Shown: positions 37,509 through 50,105, counted from the stretch's first letter. The stretch is 64,000 nt of DNA from Prosapia bicincta (GCA_036971475.1 JBAIZL010000003.1:89599042-89663041); one strand, 5' to 3'. Translations and numbers: made by a program. Notes: a model not told the origin generated them from the letters alone.

Positions 37509-38110
37509 TGAATTGATATAGTTTTTCATTACTTACTGACCTCTGAATATATACATTCCGTATATAATAGTTTTGTACATAAATTATTATTGAAGTTTTG
37601 TAGCACCGTAAATGGTTATAGATAATAGGCTATTAAAAATTCATCCCCAAAGAGTTCAGTGTTTATAAAATAGTAACAATGTATTAGCAATTCTTATAGT
37701 GATGGATCTGATTATATCCAACAGAAAATATGATATAAAAACCTCTATTTATTCTAACTTCAAAGCTGCTTTAGATTTTGTAAAGACTTGACGTTTTAAA
37801 GTGTCAAGGGTGGGCGCTTGATTCCACCCCCAATTCCCACCTCCCCATAAGGTGGGTGGTTAATGTACCAAAGCGGATCTTCGATATTACGTTATTGGTT
37901 ATCGTGTAATTTCCTTATTACAGCGATAACTAACGCAGTGACACAAAGGCCATAGTGCACGTTCCGGTCTTACGTTTATAGGTTAAACTATTTTAGGCCT
38001 TTTAGAAGCAATCGCCGTCTATAGCACTAGTTATATTAGACAAATGCATTTGTTTGTTGAGTAATTTATATATGTTAGGTTCTGAAATAATAAAACCACC
38101 ACTGCTACTG
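37509..38110. other. AT-rich intergenic sequence
   Basis: No gene recognised. A C-rich patch lies at 37820-37860. Confidence 0.4.
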
Positions 38111-38111
38111 A

Positions 38112-38620
38112 AATGACAGAAGAGTCGCATTCGTTATGCTACTAATAAAATGACCACAAGAAAAGAGGAAAGCGAAAAAACAGTTACAAACAGAGAGAAC
38201 GATTGAAAGGGGATGAAAAGAGAGAGAAAAAGGAGGAACGGTATTAGTAACAAAAAATAGACAGATAAAGAAAGAAAAGCGAAATAAACAGACATACAGA
38301 AATGGGGAGGAGGGAGAGGGAGAGAGAGCGAGAAAGAGAGAGTTAGACCAACAAACACACAAATAAGAAGAGGAAGGGGAAGAAAAAGAAAAGCATTTAC
38401 AACGAAGAGGAAAAAGAGATATATTAAAAAAAGGATGGGGAAAAGAGAGAAAAGTTGGCAGAAGAAGATAGAAAAAAAGGATAGAGAGGAATAAACACGG
38501 TGAAAAAAAGAAAGAGTGAGAGAAAGAATAAAAGATAGAGAAAGAGATAAAATAATAAAGAAAAGGATTGAGAGAGAAGGCTAAAAAGGGTAAAAGATTT
38601 TACCCAAAACAAAAAAAAAA
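38112..38620. repeat. Purine-rich (GA) tract
   Basis: About 500 bp strongly biased to A and G on the plus strand, with GAGAGAGAG patches. Open frames of 62-85 codons on the minus strand are Ser/Leu/Phe-rich translations of this tract. Such tracts can form triplex DNA. Confidence 0.85.
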
Positions 38621-40248
38621 ATTTGAAAACGAGTTACCGAATCAGAACGTATCCGCTATAATCAGGTACCGTATCTGGATTTTTCATTTCTCGCAACTAC
38701 TAATCGTTAACACACTCGAAAGTTTAAAGCATATTTAGAGGCTTCAGAAAAAAGAGGATTTTTAAAACAGTTTAAAATTAAGTTATAATTCAATCAAATC
38801 GGCAATTTACCTGCTGACTTGACCGTAAGAGTATCAGTAAGTTTCCTGCAAGCTGCAAGAGAAGGACTACGTTTATTTACCTTAAGAATTTACCTAAAAG
38901 AATATTTACCTTCCTTCAACTCAAATTTTTCTTTTTTTGGGATAAAGACAGTGTAACAGAAGCCCGTGGTATTTTTAGCATAGTCTTGTTGTTAAAACCG
39001 TGAATGCGGGAGGTATTTGTAACGGAATTTTAAACGTCAACTTTTTCTTTAGAACACAAATAAAAGGGATATTGTTGTAGGAGTCCTAAAATTTCGGATA
39101 AATATCTGAATTTTTATTTCAGATATTCATCGTCTTACTAGACGTAAAAATTGCTAGTTGCAGCTATGGCGTCCTTCGCCGAAGAAGTTATCCTGTCGAA
39201 TAAACTCTAATACAGGATTTAGTATTTTTATCTGTAGTTTATTTATGCTGTAAATAATGCAGAATATCAGTGTTAAGAAAGTTTATTTTAGACAGTGGTG
39301 TTGCTTCAAAACCGCAAAAAAATTGTTTAAAAGTTTGCATTAAAAACGTTTTATACAGCAATAATTGCATTTGCTAATCAATAAACCTTGCTTTTACTCA
39401 GACCTGTTTTTCGTCTTCTAAAATATGCACATAAAACTTGAAGTAAGAATTTTGTTAAAACACAATGAGGAAACAATCTAGCTAACACGTTTACCGTGAG
39501 CTACGTATAAACGATACTACTTTAGTTTATTCTGACCAGCATCCCAAAGGTTATTTGTTAGACGGGTTGTTACTTAGGTTTTAATTTTGCTTATTGCTTT
39601 CTCCCTCTTTTTCACTCCGGCTCTTTCTCTTTTTATCTCTCTTTTCCCTTATCTATCTCTCTATTATACACCCGTATTGAAGTAGTGTCTGTCAGTTTAT
39701 AAAGGCTGATTGTAAAAAAAATTAGTAAATAAAACTTTTCAAATTGGTTTTATGGTTTTACAGGTTTAACTAATGTTTCCTAAGTTTATATAGATAAATA
39801 TAAGTGAGAATAATTAACGGTGTAGATAAATAAATTTTGTATTATACCAGGTGCTTATAACATTTTGTAAACACTAGGTTCACAAAACCTAGTGAGCAAT
39901 AAAACTTATGTCCTTTTCCCAAAACTGCAATCATCGTTAACACAAACCAACAGACAAATGTATGTTAGGCAAACGATACATAAACGTTTAAAAAAATAGT
40001 AGTCCATAAGCTACTAATAAGCCCTACTTATAATTTTTTAATAATGATTTAAAATAGTTTAAGATATTTTAAAAAATATTTAGAACTCTTGAATTTAGCA
40101 AAATTAAACATTTAGATTATATTTTACTAGCATAGCCCTACTGTTTATAACCTTGGGTAATTCTGTCACCAAAAATATCATTGTGTTCAATACAAATTAT
40201 TCATCTAAATTTGTCTTTTGTCATGTAGAATTTGAACGTTCTACAAAT
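38621..40248. other. AT-rich intergenic sequence
   Basis: No gene recognised. A short pyrimidine tract lies at 39600-39665. Confidence 0.4.
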
Positions 40249-40289
40249 TTAGAAAAAGAGGGTCGAAAAACATTTAGGGGCTGGGAGTT

Positions 40290-41082
40290 TTCCTGGGGCA
40301 TAGTCAGCATGATCTGAGGGGTATACGACATGGCAAAGGACATAGTTCACATGGCCTGAGAGGTAGACGACATGGAATCGGGCATAGCCAGCATGATCTG
40401 AGAGATGTACGACATAGCATAAGTTATAGTCCACATGGCCTGAGAGGTAGACGACATGGAATCGGGCATAGCCAGCATGATCTGAGAGATGTACGATATC
40501 GCATAGGTTATAACCAGCAAGGCCTGAGAGGTAGACGACATGGAATCGGGCATAGCCAGCATGACCTGAGAGATGTACGACATAGAATAGGTTATAGTCA
40601 GCATGGCATGAGGGGGTAGACGACATGGAATCGGGCATAGCCAGCATGATCTGAGAGATGTACGACATAGCATAGGTTATAGCCAGCATGGCCTGAGAGG
40701 TAGACGACATGGAATCGGGCATAGCCAGCATGATCTGAGAGATGTACGACATAGCATAGGTTATAGCCAGCATGGCCTGAGAGGTAGACGACATGGAATC
40801 GGGCATAGGCAGCATGATCTGAGAGATGTACGACAAAGCATACGTTATAGCCAGCATGGCCTGAGAGATAGACGACATGGATACGAGCACAGCCAGAATG
40901 ATCTGAGAGATGAATGACATGATATATTTTATAGTCAGCATGGCCTGAGAGGTAGACGGCATTGCATAAGGCATGGCCATAGGTGTAAACGGCATGGCAC
41001 TGTGTGAGGGGTAAACTGAGGGCTTACTCAGCATGGACTGAGGGATAGATGGCATGCTTAGGGCTATGGGTTTCCCTGCCAT
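40290..41082 (-). repeat. 84-bp minisatellite (two 42-bp halves), open on the minus strand
   Basis: GGCATAGCCAGCATGATCTG recurs at 84-bp steps (for example 40381 and 40465), and each unit splits into two 42-bp halves differing in CATGATCTGAGAG versus CATGGCCTGAGAG. Minus-strand frames of 277 and 108 codons result because 84 is a multiple of 3. They read like STSQAMLAITYAMSYISQIM. A one-base insertion near 40613 (GAGGGGGTAG) shifts the frame, yet the repeat continues unchanged at the DNA level, so the frame is not maintained. The start at 41082 and the first 40 codons are outside the regular repeat; a short real protein cannot be excluded but nothing supports one. Confidence 0.85.
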
Positions 41083-43560
41083 CTTGACGCATTCACTACT
41101 TACACCTGTATAAGCTAAACTATTATAAAAATATCAGAACAATATTAAATCTGAAACATAATTTAATAAATCCCATAATCTATTCAAAGAACATTTTATA
41201 TAATGAATCCAGTGCTAAATTATTTTTCAAGATTGTATTCCTTGGTATAGTACAAATACTAGCTTGAATATGTTTGTGAAAGCTATTACGAAGTAAGTGA
41301 ACAAAACCTGGTATATTGGTGTGTTGTGTAAAAGCAACCGCTAGCATTGGCTAGACGAAAGTCTTTTCATTTTGATTCTCTGTTTCCATAGCAAAGTAGA
41401 AAATAGGTTTAGCAAACACAGCGGAGAAAATCCGCACTTTCAAGTTTAAAAAGAACCTCATTTACTGGTCGAACCGGCAGTAGAGCGTGTATTTTTCTAA
41501 AATAAAATCAAAGCGGAAGTTTATAAAAACTGACATAAAAACAACAAATAACTTCTAACACTTTTTAGAGGCTTTTTCTTAATTAAATGAGTTAGTTAAC
41601 ATTCTAAAATTATTTATTTTACTTTACCAAATATATATTAAATAAATAAGTAGATTTAGGCTGAGCCCTGCAGTCGCTTACGGATTACTTCTGGCTTATG
41701 GTTGTCCGAACTTCTGGTAATTTATTTTGACAACACGAAATAGAAGAGCCGTATTGCTTTAACTATAAAATAAGAAAAAGCTTTCCATTATACGCTGTCG
41801 TTCAAATCCTAAGGTCAGTGCTCAGGCCATATTTACGCTGACATATATTGCTGTAAGATCAGCACTGATATACATAGAGCTATATTTTATCGCGTTAAAA
41901 TCTCCAGATTTCATAAGCTTCATGGTTGGTCAATGTTGGATTTATCACAAATCTAGTTAATTATCCGAAGTAAATAACTTAACCAACCATTAATATCACT
42001 CTCACTTATAATTTTTGCAATTCAAGTAGAGCCAAGTATTTGACACTGAATTATACTTTAATGTCAGAAATTGTTTCAGTGCGTACGAAGTGATGAGTAT
42101 GTGAATGTCCATGTACAAGGCTGTTTTATTCAGGCCAGCAAATCTCACACAAGAACAACAAAAGGACAGCTGCGGACATTAATTGTAAGCACTCAGATTA
42201 AATATGGCGTAGTTTATGTTCACTAGCGCTGTACTTGTGAGTTTAATTCTAGAAAGTGACGATATATTACCCATGTTTATTCCTCGTTCTCGGGATTATC
42301 GACTCATTCATGACGAGTTTAATTTCTTGTGGAAGGGTGTTAAACTGTAAAATGTCACGCGCATTGATACTAACAAGATGGTTCAACATATATTGAACAC
42401 TTTTGTACACAAAATAATAACAACGTATTAAAAAAAAATGCAGAAAATAAGGTTTATGGAAAGTGTTTTGAAATAAAATCACTGTAAGTTCATTGTTTAA
42501 ACTCCTAATTTGTATTAAGAATTTGTATAACTTTTTAAAATTCAGAATTCTTAATTACTTGTTAACTCTAAATATTATGTGTGTGTATATAATATAGCCT
42601 ATATTGATTTCCAGCTAACGTTTCACAGATTTACCTGGCATCACGTATATTTCAGTTTAAAAATATAAATAATGAAAATTAACTTTTCATTTAGAACTCT
42701 AAATACATGCTTTTGGCAGTTTGGCATTTTAAATCAAATGGTTGGTCAAGTCTGCCCTTATATTGAAGGTTATAAATACACCCTTCATATATCCTGTGTT
42801 GGCTTAGAGTGCGCTTCGTACCTATCTTTCCACACACGTTTCTGGGTGAGGCGTACGTCATTATGGATTCATGTAAGCATTACAGATACTGGGTTGCTTG
42901 AGTAAGAATAAAACCCAAGTTCCCGATCTAGTTAATACCTTTTCTCTTATTACCCTATTAGAGGTATATTAGGAAAAACCTGTATTTATTTCCCTGGGAA
43001 CTAAGTGGGACAATGTTGAGTAGCAGGACCCACACAGACATGGCTATTCATCGGCGGGCTTTGAGTTCGTGCTCCCATGCAGGTCACGTATATCCAAAAG
43101 TCCAATAGAGAGACAGACTGCTTGGCTCGTAACAGACCCGGACAACAAATTATATTTATATGTAAATCTCCCATCGTCTTCTTGCAAAAATCACTTGGGA
43201 GTTACTTATATTACATGTCCATTGTTTTCTTACAAAGGAAAAAATTTAACAAAAATAAGAAAGTAATATAAAAAATATTGTTAAAGTTAATTCCTTCTTA
43301 GGCCATCAATGAAAATTTTATTTTAATTATTTTTATTAAATAATTACATTTAATATAAATAAATTAACATAACATGTGTGTTAAAACAGCTGTTCTATCA
43401 CATAACCCATAACATAAAATCAGTTGTTTTATGAAATCATGTGATCACTTATTTTAGCTAAATGGGACGAAATAAATTTATTGCATACCTTGCCCCTTTT
43501 GGGAAAAGTTTTTCTTCTATATAAAACTAAAATGAATTCATTATTATATTTAATTAATGA
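41083..43560. other. Intergenic sequence
   Basis: No gene recognised in about 2.5 kb. Frames of 60-80 codons lack known motifs. Confidence 0.4.
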
Positions 43561-43571
43561 ATTAATGTTTG

Positions 43572-43832
43572 GAAAAATGTATTAACATCAAGTGCCATCC
43601 CCTACAAGTTTTAAAAAAATGTATTAACATCAAGTGTCATCCCCTACAAGTTTTTTAAAAATGTATTAACATCAAGTGCCATCCCCTACAAGTTTTAAAA
43701 AAATGTATTAACGTCAAGCGTCATCCCCTACAAGTTTTTTAAAAATGTATTAACATCAAGTGTCATCCCCTACAAGTTTTTAAAAAATGTATTAACATCA
43801 AGTGTCATCCCCTACAAGATTTAAAAAATGTA
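43572..43832. repeat. 42-43-bp minisatellite, about 6 copies
   Basis: The unit ATGTATTAACATCAAGTGTC then ATCCCCTACAAG plus an A/T run repeats, with CC/TC and run-length variation. Confidence 0.95.
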
Positions 43833-43979
43833 TTTGAACTTGAGTGAATAAATAAGAATTAATTTATCAATGGTTGAAAATATGAACAAAATTATATAGG
43901 GGATATGGAGAGTACGAATATAAACTAATAAAAGGAATTGAATAATAATAATTCTAGAAATTGAAAATAATAAAAATGC

Positions 43980-45565
43980 ATCTTTTCCGTACATAGAAAA
44001 TGATATGCATGTTTGCTTACATAGAAATTTATATGCATGTTTGCTTGTATAGAAAATTATATGCACGTTTGCTTACATAGAAATTTATATGAATGTTTGC
44101 TACATAGAAAATTATATGCGTTTGCTTGTATAAAAAATTATATGCATGTTTGCTTACATAGAAAATTATATGCATGTTTGCTTACATAGAAAATTATATG
44201 CATGTTTGCTTACATAGGAAATTATATGCATGTTTGCTTACATAGAAAATTATATGCATGTTTGCTTACATAGAATAATATATGCATGTTTGCTTACATA
44301 GAAAATTATATGCATGTTTGCTAATATAGAAATTTATATGCATGTTTGCTTGTATAGAAAATTATATGCATGTTTGCTTGTATAGAAAATTATATGCATG
44401 TTTGCTTACATAGAATAATATATGCATGTTTGCTTACATAGAAAATTATATGCATGTTTGCTAATATAGAAATTTATATGCATGTTTGCTTGTATAGAAA
44501 ATTATATGCATGTTTGCTTGTATAGAAAATTATATGCATGTTTGCTTGTATAAAATATTGTATGCATGTTTGCTTACATAGAAATTTATATGCATGTTTG
44601 CTTACATAGAAAATTATATGCATGATTGCTTACATAGAAAATTATATGCATGATTGCTTACATAGAAAATTATATGCATGTTTGCTTACATAGAAAATTA
44701 TATGCATGTTTGCTTACATAGAAAATTATATGCATGTTTGCTTACATAGAATAATATATGCATGTTTGCTTACATAGAAAATTATATGCATGTTTGCTAA
44801 TATAGAAATTTATATGCATGTTTGCTTGTATAGAAAATTATATGCATGTTTGCTTGTATAGAAAATTATATGCATGTTTGCTTACATAGAATAATATATG
44901 CATGTTTGCTTACATAGAAAATTATATGCATGTTTGCTAATATAGAAATTTATATGCATGTTTGCTTGTATAGAAAATTATATGCATGTTTGCTTGTATA
45001 GAAAATTATATGCATGTTTGCTTGTATAAAATATTGTATGCATGTTTGCTTACATAGAAATTTATATGCATGTTTGCTTACATAGAAAATTATATGCATG
45101 ATTGCTTACATAGAAAATTATATGCATGATTGCTTACATAGAAAATTATATGCATGTTTGCTTACATAGAAAATTATATGCATGTTTGCTTACATAGAAA
45201 ATTATATGCATGTTTGCTTACTTAGAAAATTACATACATGTTTGCTTACATAGACAATTATATGCATTTTTGCTTACATAGAAAATTATATGTAAGTTTG
45301 CTTACATACAAAATTATATGCATGTTTGCTTACATAGAAAATTATATGCATGTTTGCTTGTATAGAAATTTATATGCATGTTTGCTTACATAGAAAATTA
45401 TATGCAGGTTTGCTTGTATAGAAAATTATATGCATGTTTGTTTACATTGAAAATTATATGCATGTTTGCTTACATAGAAAATTATATGCATGTTTGCTTA
45501 CATAGAACATTATATGCATGTTTGCTTACACAGAACACTATATGCATGTTTGCTTTATTTATAAA
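43980..45565. repeat. 28-bp minisatellite, over 50 copies, with 477-bp higher-order repeat
   Basis: The unit ATGCATGTTTGCTTACATAG then AAAATTAT repeats about every 28 bp. The rare variant TAGAATAATA occurs at 44271, 44411, 44748 and 44888. The spacings of 140, 477 and 477 show a 477-bp segment (17 units) duplicated in tandem. Frames at 43821-44066 and 45378-45617 are repeat translations. Confidence 0.96.
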
Positions 45566-45662
45566 ATTAAATGCACGTTGCTTTATACTGAATTTTTTTT
45601 TAACTATACAAAAATAAATGTAAATCATCGTGTTACATAGAAACGCTATTCTTAGGTATGCC

Positions 45663-46212
45663 TAATACTTAATGGAATCATTCATTGTGTGTAAACAGAA
45701 TGCTTTGCTCGGAGAATGTCAATAAAACTATCTACATACGTTGCCATGGCAATAGCAAGGGCGACACGTTTGTTACCTTAAATAATCCTTAAGTAGATGT
45801 AAACGAAGAGATTAATAATTTATTGTAGATTTCTACAAAGTTTATAATACTTAATGGAATCATTCATTGTGTGTAAACAGAATGCTTTGCTCGGAGAATG
45901 TCAATAAAACTATCTACATACGTTGCCATGGCAACAGCAAGGGCGACACGTTTGTTACCTTAAATAATCCTTAAGTAGATGTAAACGAAGAGATTAATAA
46001 TTTATTGTAGATTTCTACAAAGTTTATAATACTTAATGGAATCATTCATTGTGTGTAAACAGAATGCTTTGCTGGGAGAATGTCAATAAAACTATCTACA
46101 TACGTTGCCATGGCAATAGCAAGGGCGACACGTTTGTTACCTTAAATAATCCTTAAGTAGATGTAAACGAAGAGATTAATAATTTATTGTAGATTTCTAC
46201 AAAGTTTATAAG
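45663..46212. repeat. 182-bp tandem repeat, three near-identical copies
   Basis: TAATACTTAATGGAATCATT starts at 45663, 45845 and 46027. Copies differ at only a few bases (for example CAATAGC or CAACAGC, CTCGG or CTGGG). The complex unit sequence is unlike the neighbouring low-complexity arrays. Confidence 0.96.
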
Positions 46213-46690
46213 TTCGAGCCAATATATAATACAAATTGTTTCTGAAATTAGTTTCAAAGTATATAAAATTCTACTTATACATTAATCCATTACATAACAC
46301 TATTTAAAAAAAATATTTTGTACTTAATTATAAACAATATAGATTTTTAATTATGATTCGGGATTCCACTGATGTCTCACTGGCACTCCGCTCGTATCAG
46401 TGAAACCTGAAGGATGATCTCAAGGTGATTTAAGGAAAGTATTTTTGTAAGTCCCTTGGTTATTTACAGAATCCCTTCTGGCAGTGTATAAGAAACTTAG
46501 TTTTGGGAAATAGATACATTGTGCCCTGCATAGTACATTATATTTGCATTTATGTTTCTACCAAATAAATCGAGATTTAATATTTATTGTGTATTGTGCA
46601 TTTTGGGAGCATTAAAGACACTGTCAGACCGATACTGTCCTAATATCCCCGGAACGTTGGGTACTATATCATTATATCTATCTATAATAT
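46213..46690. other. AT-rich intergenic sequence
   Basis: No gene recognised. Confidence 0.4.
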
Positions 46691-46700
46691 ATGTTATATG

Positions 46701-46740
<40 letters not shown>

Positions 46741-46802
46741 TAATAATATATTAATATACATTAATAATAGATAATGATTAATAATTAATAATATATACAA
46801 TG

Positions 46803-46874
<72 letters not shown>

Positions 46875-46939
46875 ATAATATATTAATATACATTAATAAT
46901 AGATAATGATTAATAATTAATAATATATACAATGAATAT

Positions 46940-46999
<60 letters not shown>

Positions 47000-47006
47000 T
47001 ATATAC
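46691..47006. repeat. AT microsatellite block with internal duplication
   Basis: Three AT runs (near 46703-46732, 46810-46866 and 46943-46990) are separated by two nearly identical 80-bp spacers containing ATTAATAATAGATAATGATT. Confidence 0.9.
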
Positions 47007-47127
47007 ACGAAACTTGTCTCTTCTGACGTTTTTATTTATTTCTAAATATAATCACTCAACTGTTTACTATGTTCTATTTTCCTTTATACAGTTAGTGCCG
47101 TTGTTTTCATTTGTCACCGTCAGGAAG

Positions 47128-47139
47128 CTCTCTAACTTT
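47128..47139 (+). repeat. Target site duplication, left, of PLE
   Basis: CTCTCTAACTTT is repeated exactly at 50392-50403. Confidence 0.9.
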
Positions 47140-47144
47140 ACTCT

Positions 47145-47417
47145 CAAACTAAACGAAAAATTTCCACTAGATTCAAAGAACACATTAGTCATATAAAATT
47201 TCAAAGGCCAGAGAAATCAAGTGTAGCTGAACATATCTTAGAAACTAATCATAACTTAGATATAAATAACCTTAAATTAATTAAAAATGTTAAATCAAAA
47301 AATATGTTAAATAGTTTCGAAAGTATGTTTATTAATAAATATGAAACTAATAAATTATTAAATTATGACAAAGGGCCTATCCCGAATTCCCAATTGTATC
47401 TATTAGTTAAGAGATAG
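47145..47417 (+). pseudogene. Partial GIY-YIG domain in upstream terminal unit
   Basis: Reads TKRKISTRFKEHISHIKFQ, then KSSVAEHILETNH and NSFES, ending at a TAG near 47415. It lacks the GIY motif because the upstream copy starts inside the domain. Nearly identical to 49838-50105, which shows that this is the terminal duplication of the same element. Confidence 0.9.
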
Positions 47418-47489
47418 TTATAGTTTTTAATTGTTAAATGTGTAAATTTAATAATTACTGTAAAATTCAAAAATAATGTAACGGTAACT

Positions 47490-47582
47490 CCTTCTGTTAG
47501 ACCAGACCTAGTTGTTACTCGTAACATGATTGGTCGGATAGTGTAGGGGGCGTGGCCAAGGAGTTCCCGTTGCTTATAAATA
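47490..47582 (+). promoter_or_regulatory. Candidate PLE promoter in the 5' terminal unit
   Basis: In order: a reverse CCAAT box (ATGATTGGTCGG near 47527), a GC box (GGGGGCGTGGCC near 47546) and a TATA box TATAAATA at 47575-47582. The hammerhead-like motif starts 39 bp after the TATA box, so a transcript starting at the usual distance would begin just upstream of or within it. The 3' unit lacks the TATA box (near 50263), and the related element at 17.7 kb keeps the first two boxes. Confidence 0.6.
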
Positions 47583-47620
47583 CGCATAGGTTTAGCTGTA
47601 AGTTAGTTATTTGTAAAAAT

Positions 47621-47663
47621 ACCTCTGAAGATGATTACTTTGTAGTCGAAATGTACATAAGGT
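47621..47663 (+). ncRNA. Hammerhead-like motif, family C, 5' unit of PLE
   Basis: Stem I ACCU (47621-47624), CUGAAGA (47625-47631), U, stem II GAUUAC (47633-47638), loop UUU, GUAGUC (47642-47647), GAA (47648-47650), palindrome ATGTACAT (47651-47658), A, stem I AGGU (47660-47663). Stem II differs from the 17.8-kb copy yet pairs fully with one G-U pair, a compensated change that supports an RNA structure. Confidence 0.75.
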
Positions 47664-47750
47664 TAAAATAAAATTTGTTGAATTTGTGGTGACAGGTTGT
47701 TTTAATTAATATAAACATTTACGCCACAGTTGCTTTAAGTTGTTGTCAAC

Positions 47751-50105
47751 ATGACTTCTCGGTCAAAAGAGCATAATAAGTTTCAAACACTAAGTTTAAA
47801 AGTGAAGTTATTATTAGCGGATATTCACTTCCTTAAGATGTGTAAAAAGAAAAGTTTGACTCCGAAGTTTATAGAAGTAATAGTGATAAAAGTTAAAAAT
47901 TCTAGAACGGATAAAGTCTTACGATTCGCCAAGAATAAATGGTTAGATTTGGAAATTAAATATCTTTATTGTAAATTAAGTGAAGTTGAACTGGAATTAT
48001 ATAAGTTACATTTAAAGTTAGCAAATGAATGCACGAAAAAGAATTGGGATGAATTTTACAATAAAGTTATCATAGTTAATGAGCATAAATGTATGAAGAA
48101 AACGGAAAAATTAGAAAGAAAATTAAACGGGTTAGGTAAAAATAATTTTGATACAAATATGAAACCTAACCTAAAAAAAAGGTGTAGAGTTAGTTAGGAA
48201 TGAAAGTAACATAAAATTTACACCGATGGAATTAGAAGTATTAAGTAAAGGATTGAAATATTCATTCCAAAACAATAGTAGGAACACCATTGAAGAGGTA
48301 GTAGGAAATATTGAGAGCAGTATAAGTTCTTTAAAAGAAACGGATAAGAATTACGTCAGGAAAGTTTGCCAAATGAAAATTGAAGAAAACCTCAGATTAC
48401 AGAAGAACGAAGCTAGGATTAACCAGGAGTTGAAGATTGTAAAAAGTTTAAGAGCACAAGATTGTTATTATTTAAAAGCAGCTAAGAGTAATATAATTGT
48501 AATATTAAGTAAAAATGGTTATGTAAATAGGGTAAATAATTTGTTAAAAGATGAGATTTTTGTAAAATTAAGAAATAACCCACTGAATAGATTTGTAAAA
48601 GAAACGGTAACTGTTATTAAAAATTGTACTTTAGTGATTCCGGAAAATGAAATATACAAATTTAAGGTCACAAATCCTGTTTTGCCAAAGTTGTATTGTC
48701 TTCCGAAAATACATAAACAAGGTAATTTGGTGAGACCAATTATCTCAGGAATTGATTCACCAACTTATCTTCTATCAAAATGGTTGACAATAACTTTTGG
48801 AAAGTTAAAATTTAATACAAATTCATGCTCAGTAAAAAATACGAGAGAATTTATAGCGAAAATACAAAATATAAAATTAACAAATGATGAGATTTTGGTA
48901 TCGTTTGATGTTTGTTCTTTATTTCCTAGTATACCGTTTAATTTTGTTGGAAGAATTTTTAATTGAGAATGATAAAGTAAACCAATATGTTAATTTAGCT
49001 AGGTGTTGTATGAAACAAAATTATTTTTCATTTAATAATGAATTTTATGGGCAAAAAGATGGTACAGCTATGGGTAATAGTTTATCACCTTTTATTGCTG
49101 AACTTTTATGAACAATTTTGAAAAAGAATTAAAAAATAAACTCTCGTATTTTCCAAAGGTATGGGTTAGGTATGTAGATGACATTTTTGCAATTTTTAAT
49201 CTTAAAGAATGTAATACTAACAATTTTTTTATCAGATATTAACAAACACCATAGAAACATTAAATTTACTTATGAGTTAGAGAAGAATAATAGTTTACCG
49301 TTTCTTGATATTTTATGTATACGGAACAATAATGAAATAGAGTTTGATATATATATATATATCGCAAAATTACGAATAATAATAGGTATATCCCCGTAGA
49401 TTCGAGCCATTGTATGTCACATAAACTTGCAGTATTTAATAGTATGATTGATAGATTAATTGAAACACCTTTAAATAAAAATAGATTTGAAATTGAACTT
49501 GCTAGAACTAAAGAAATAGCCAAATTTAATGGGTATGATCCTAAAATTATGAATAATATATTAAGAAAACAGAGTTTAAATAAATTAAGAAAAGATTCCA
49601 CTACCTTAATAAAAGAGAAACTGTTAAAAATAAATATATTAGTTTACCCTTTGATAAAAATTTAACAAAAGGCCTAGAAAAAGTTTTTAAAGAAGTAAAT
49701 TTTAAAGTAGCATATAAGAGCCAAAATAGCCTTAAAAATCTCTTAGGTAACCCAAAAGATAAAATAGAAACATTGGATAAATCAGGGATTTATAAAGTAA
49801 CTTGTAATTCATGTGAAAAGATTTATATTGGTCAAACTAAACGAAAAATTTCCACTAGATTCAAAAAACACATTAGTCACATAAAATTGCAAAGGCCGGA
49901 GAAATCAAGTGTAGCTGAACATATCTTAGAAACTAATCATAACTTAAATATAAATAACCTTAAATTAATTAAAAATGTTAAATCAAAAATTATGTTAAAT
50001 AGTTTCGAAAGTATGTTTATTAATAAATATGAAACTAATAAATTATTAAATTATGACAAAGGGCCTATCCCGAATTCCCAATTGTATCTATTAGTTAAGA
50101 GATAG
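47751..50105 (+). pseudogene. PLE polyprotein: reverse transcriptase plus GIY-YIG endonuclease, frame-disrupted
   Basis: About 785 codons from ATG at 47751 to TAG at 50103-50105. The N-terminal part (47751-48180) is basic and helical. It shifts frame in an A run at 48174-48181 and continues with GVELVRNESNIKFTPMELEV. RT motifs are KLYCLPKIHK then VRPIISGIDSPTYLLSKWL (about 48684-48785), VSFDVCSLFPSIP with the first catalytic Asp (48898-48936), a frame change near 48940, GTAMGNSLSPFIAEL (about 49060-49105), a lost T near 49106, then WVRYVDDIFAIF with YVDD intact at 49171-49182. A T-run shift follows near 49225, then ELEKNNSLPFLDILC and an AT-microsatellite shift near 49350. GIY-YIG (49779-50105) has SGIYKVTCNSC and KIYIGQTKR intact. 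All catalytic residues I can check are present, so only frame lesions disable it. Confidence 0.93.

Noticed and set aside
40249..41082. 277-codon minus-strand open frame as a gene
   Set aside because: Translation of an 84-bp minisatellite; a one-base insertion near 40613 changes frame and the repeat continues unaffected.
41795..41825. tRNA gene suggested by GTTCAAATCC
   Set aside because: No A box or cloverleaf could be formed around it.
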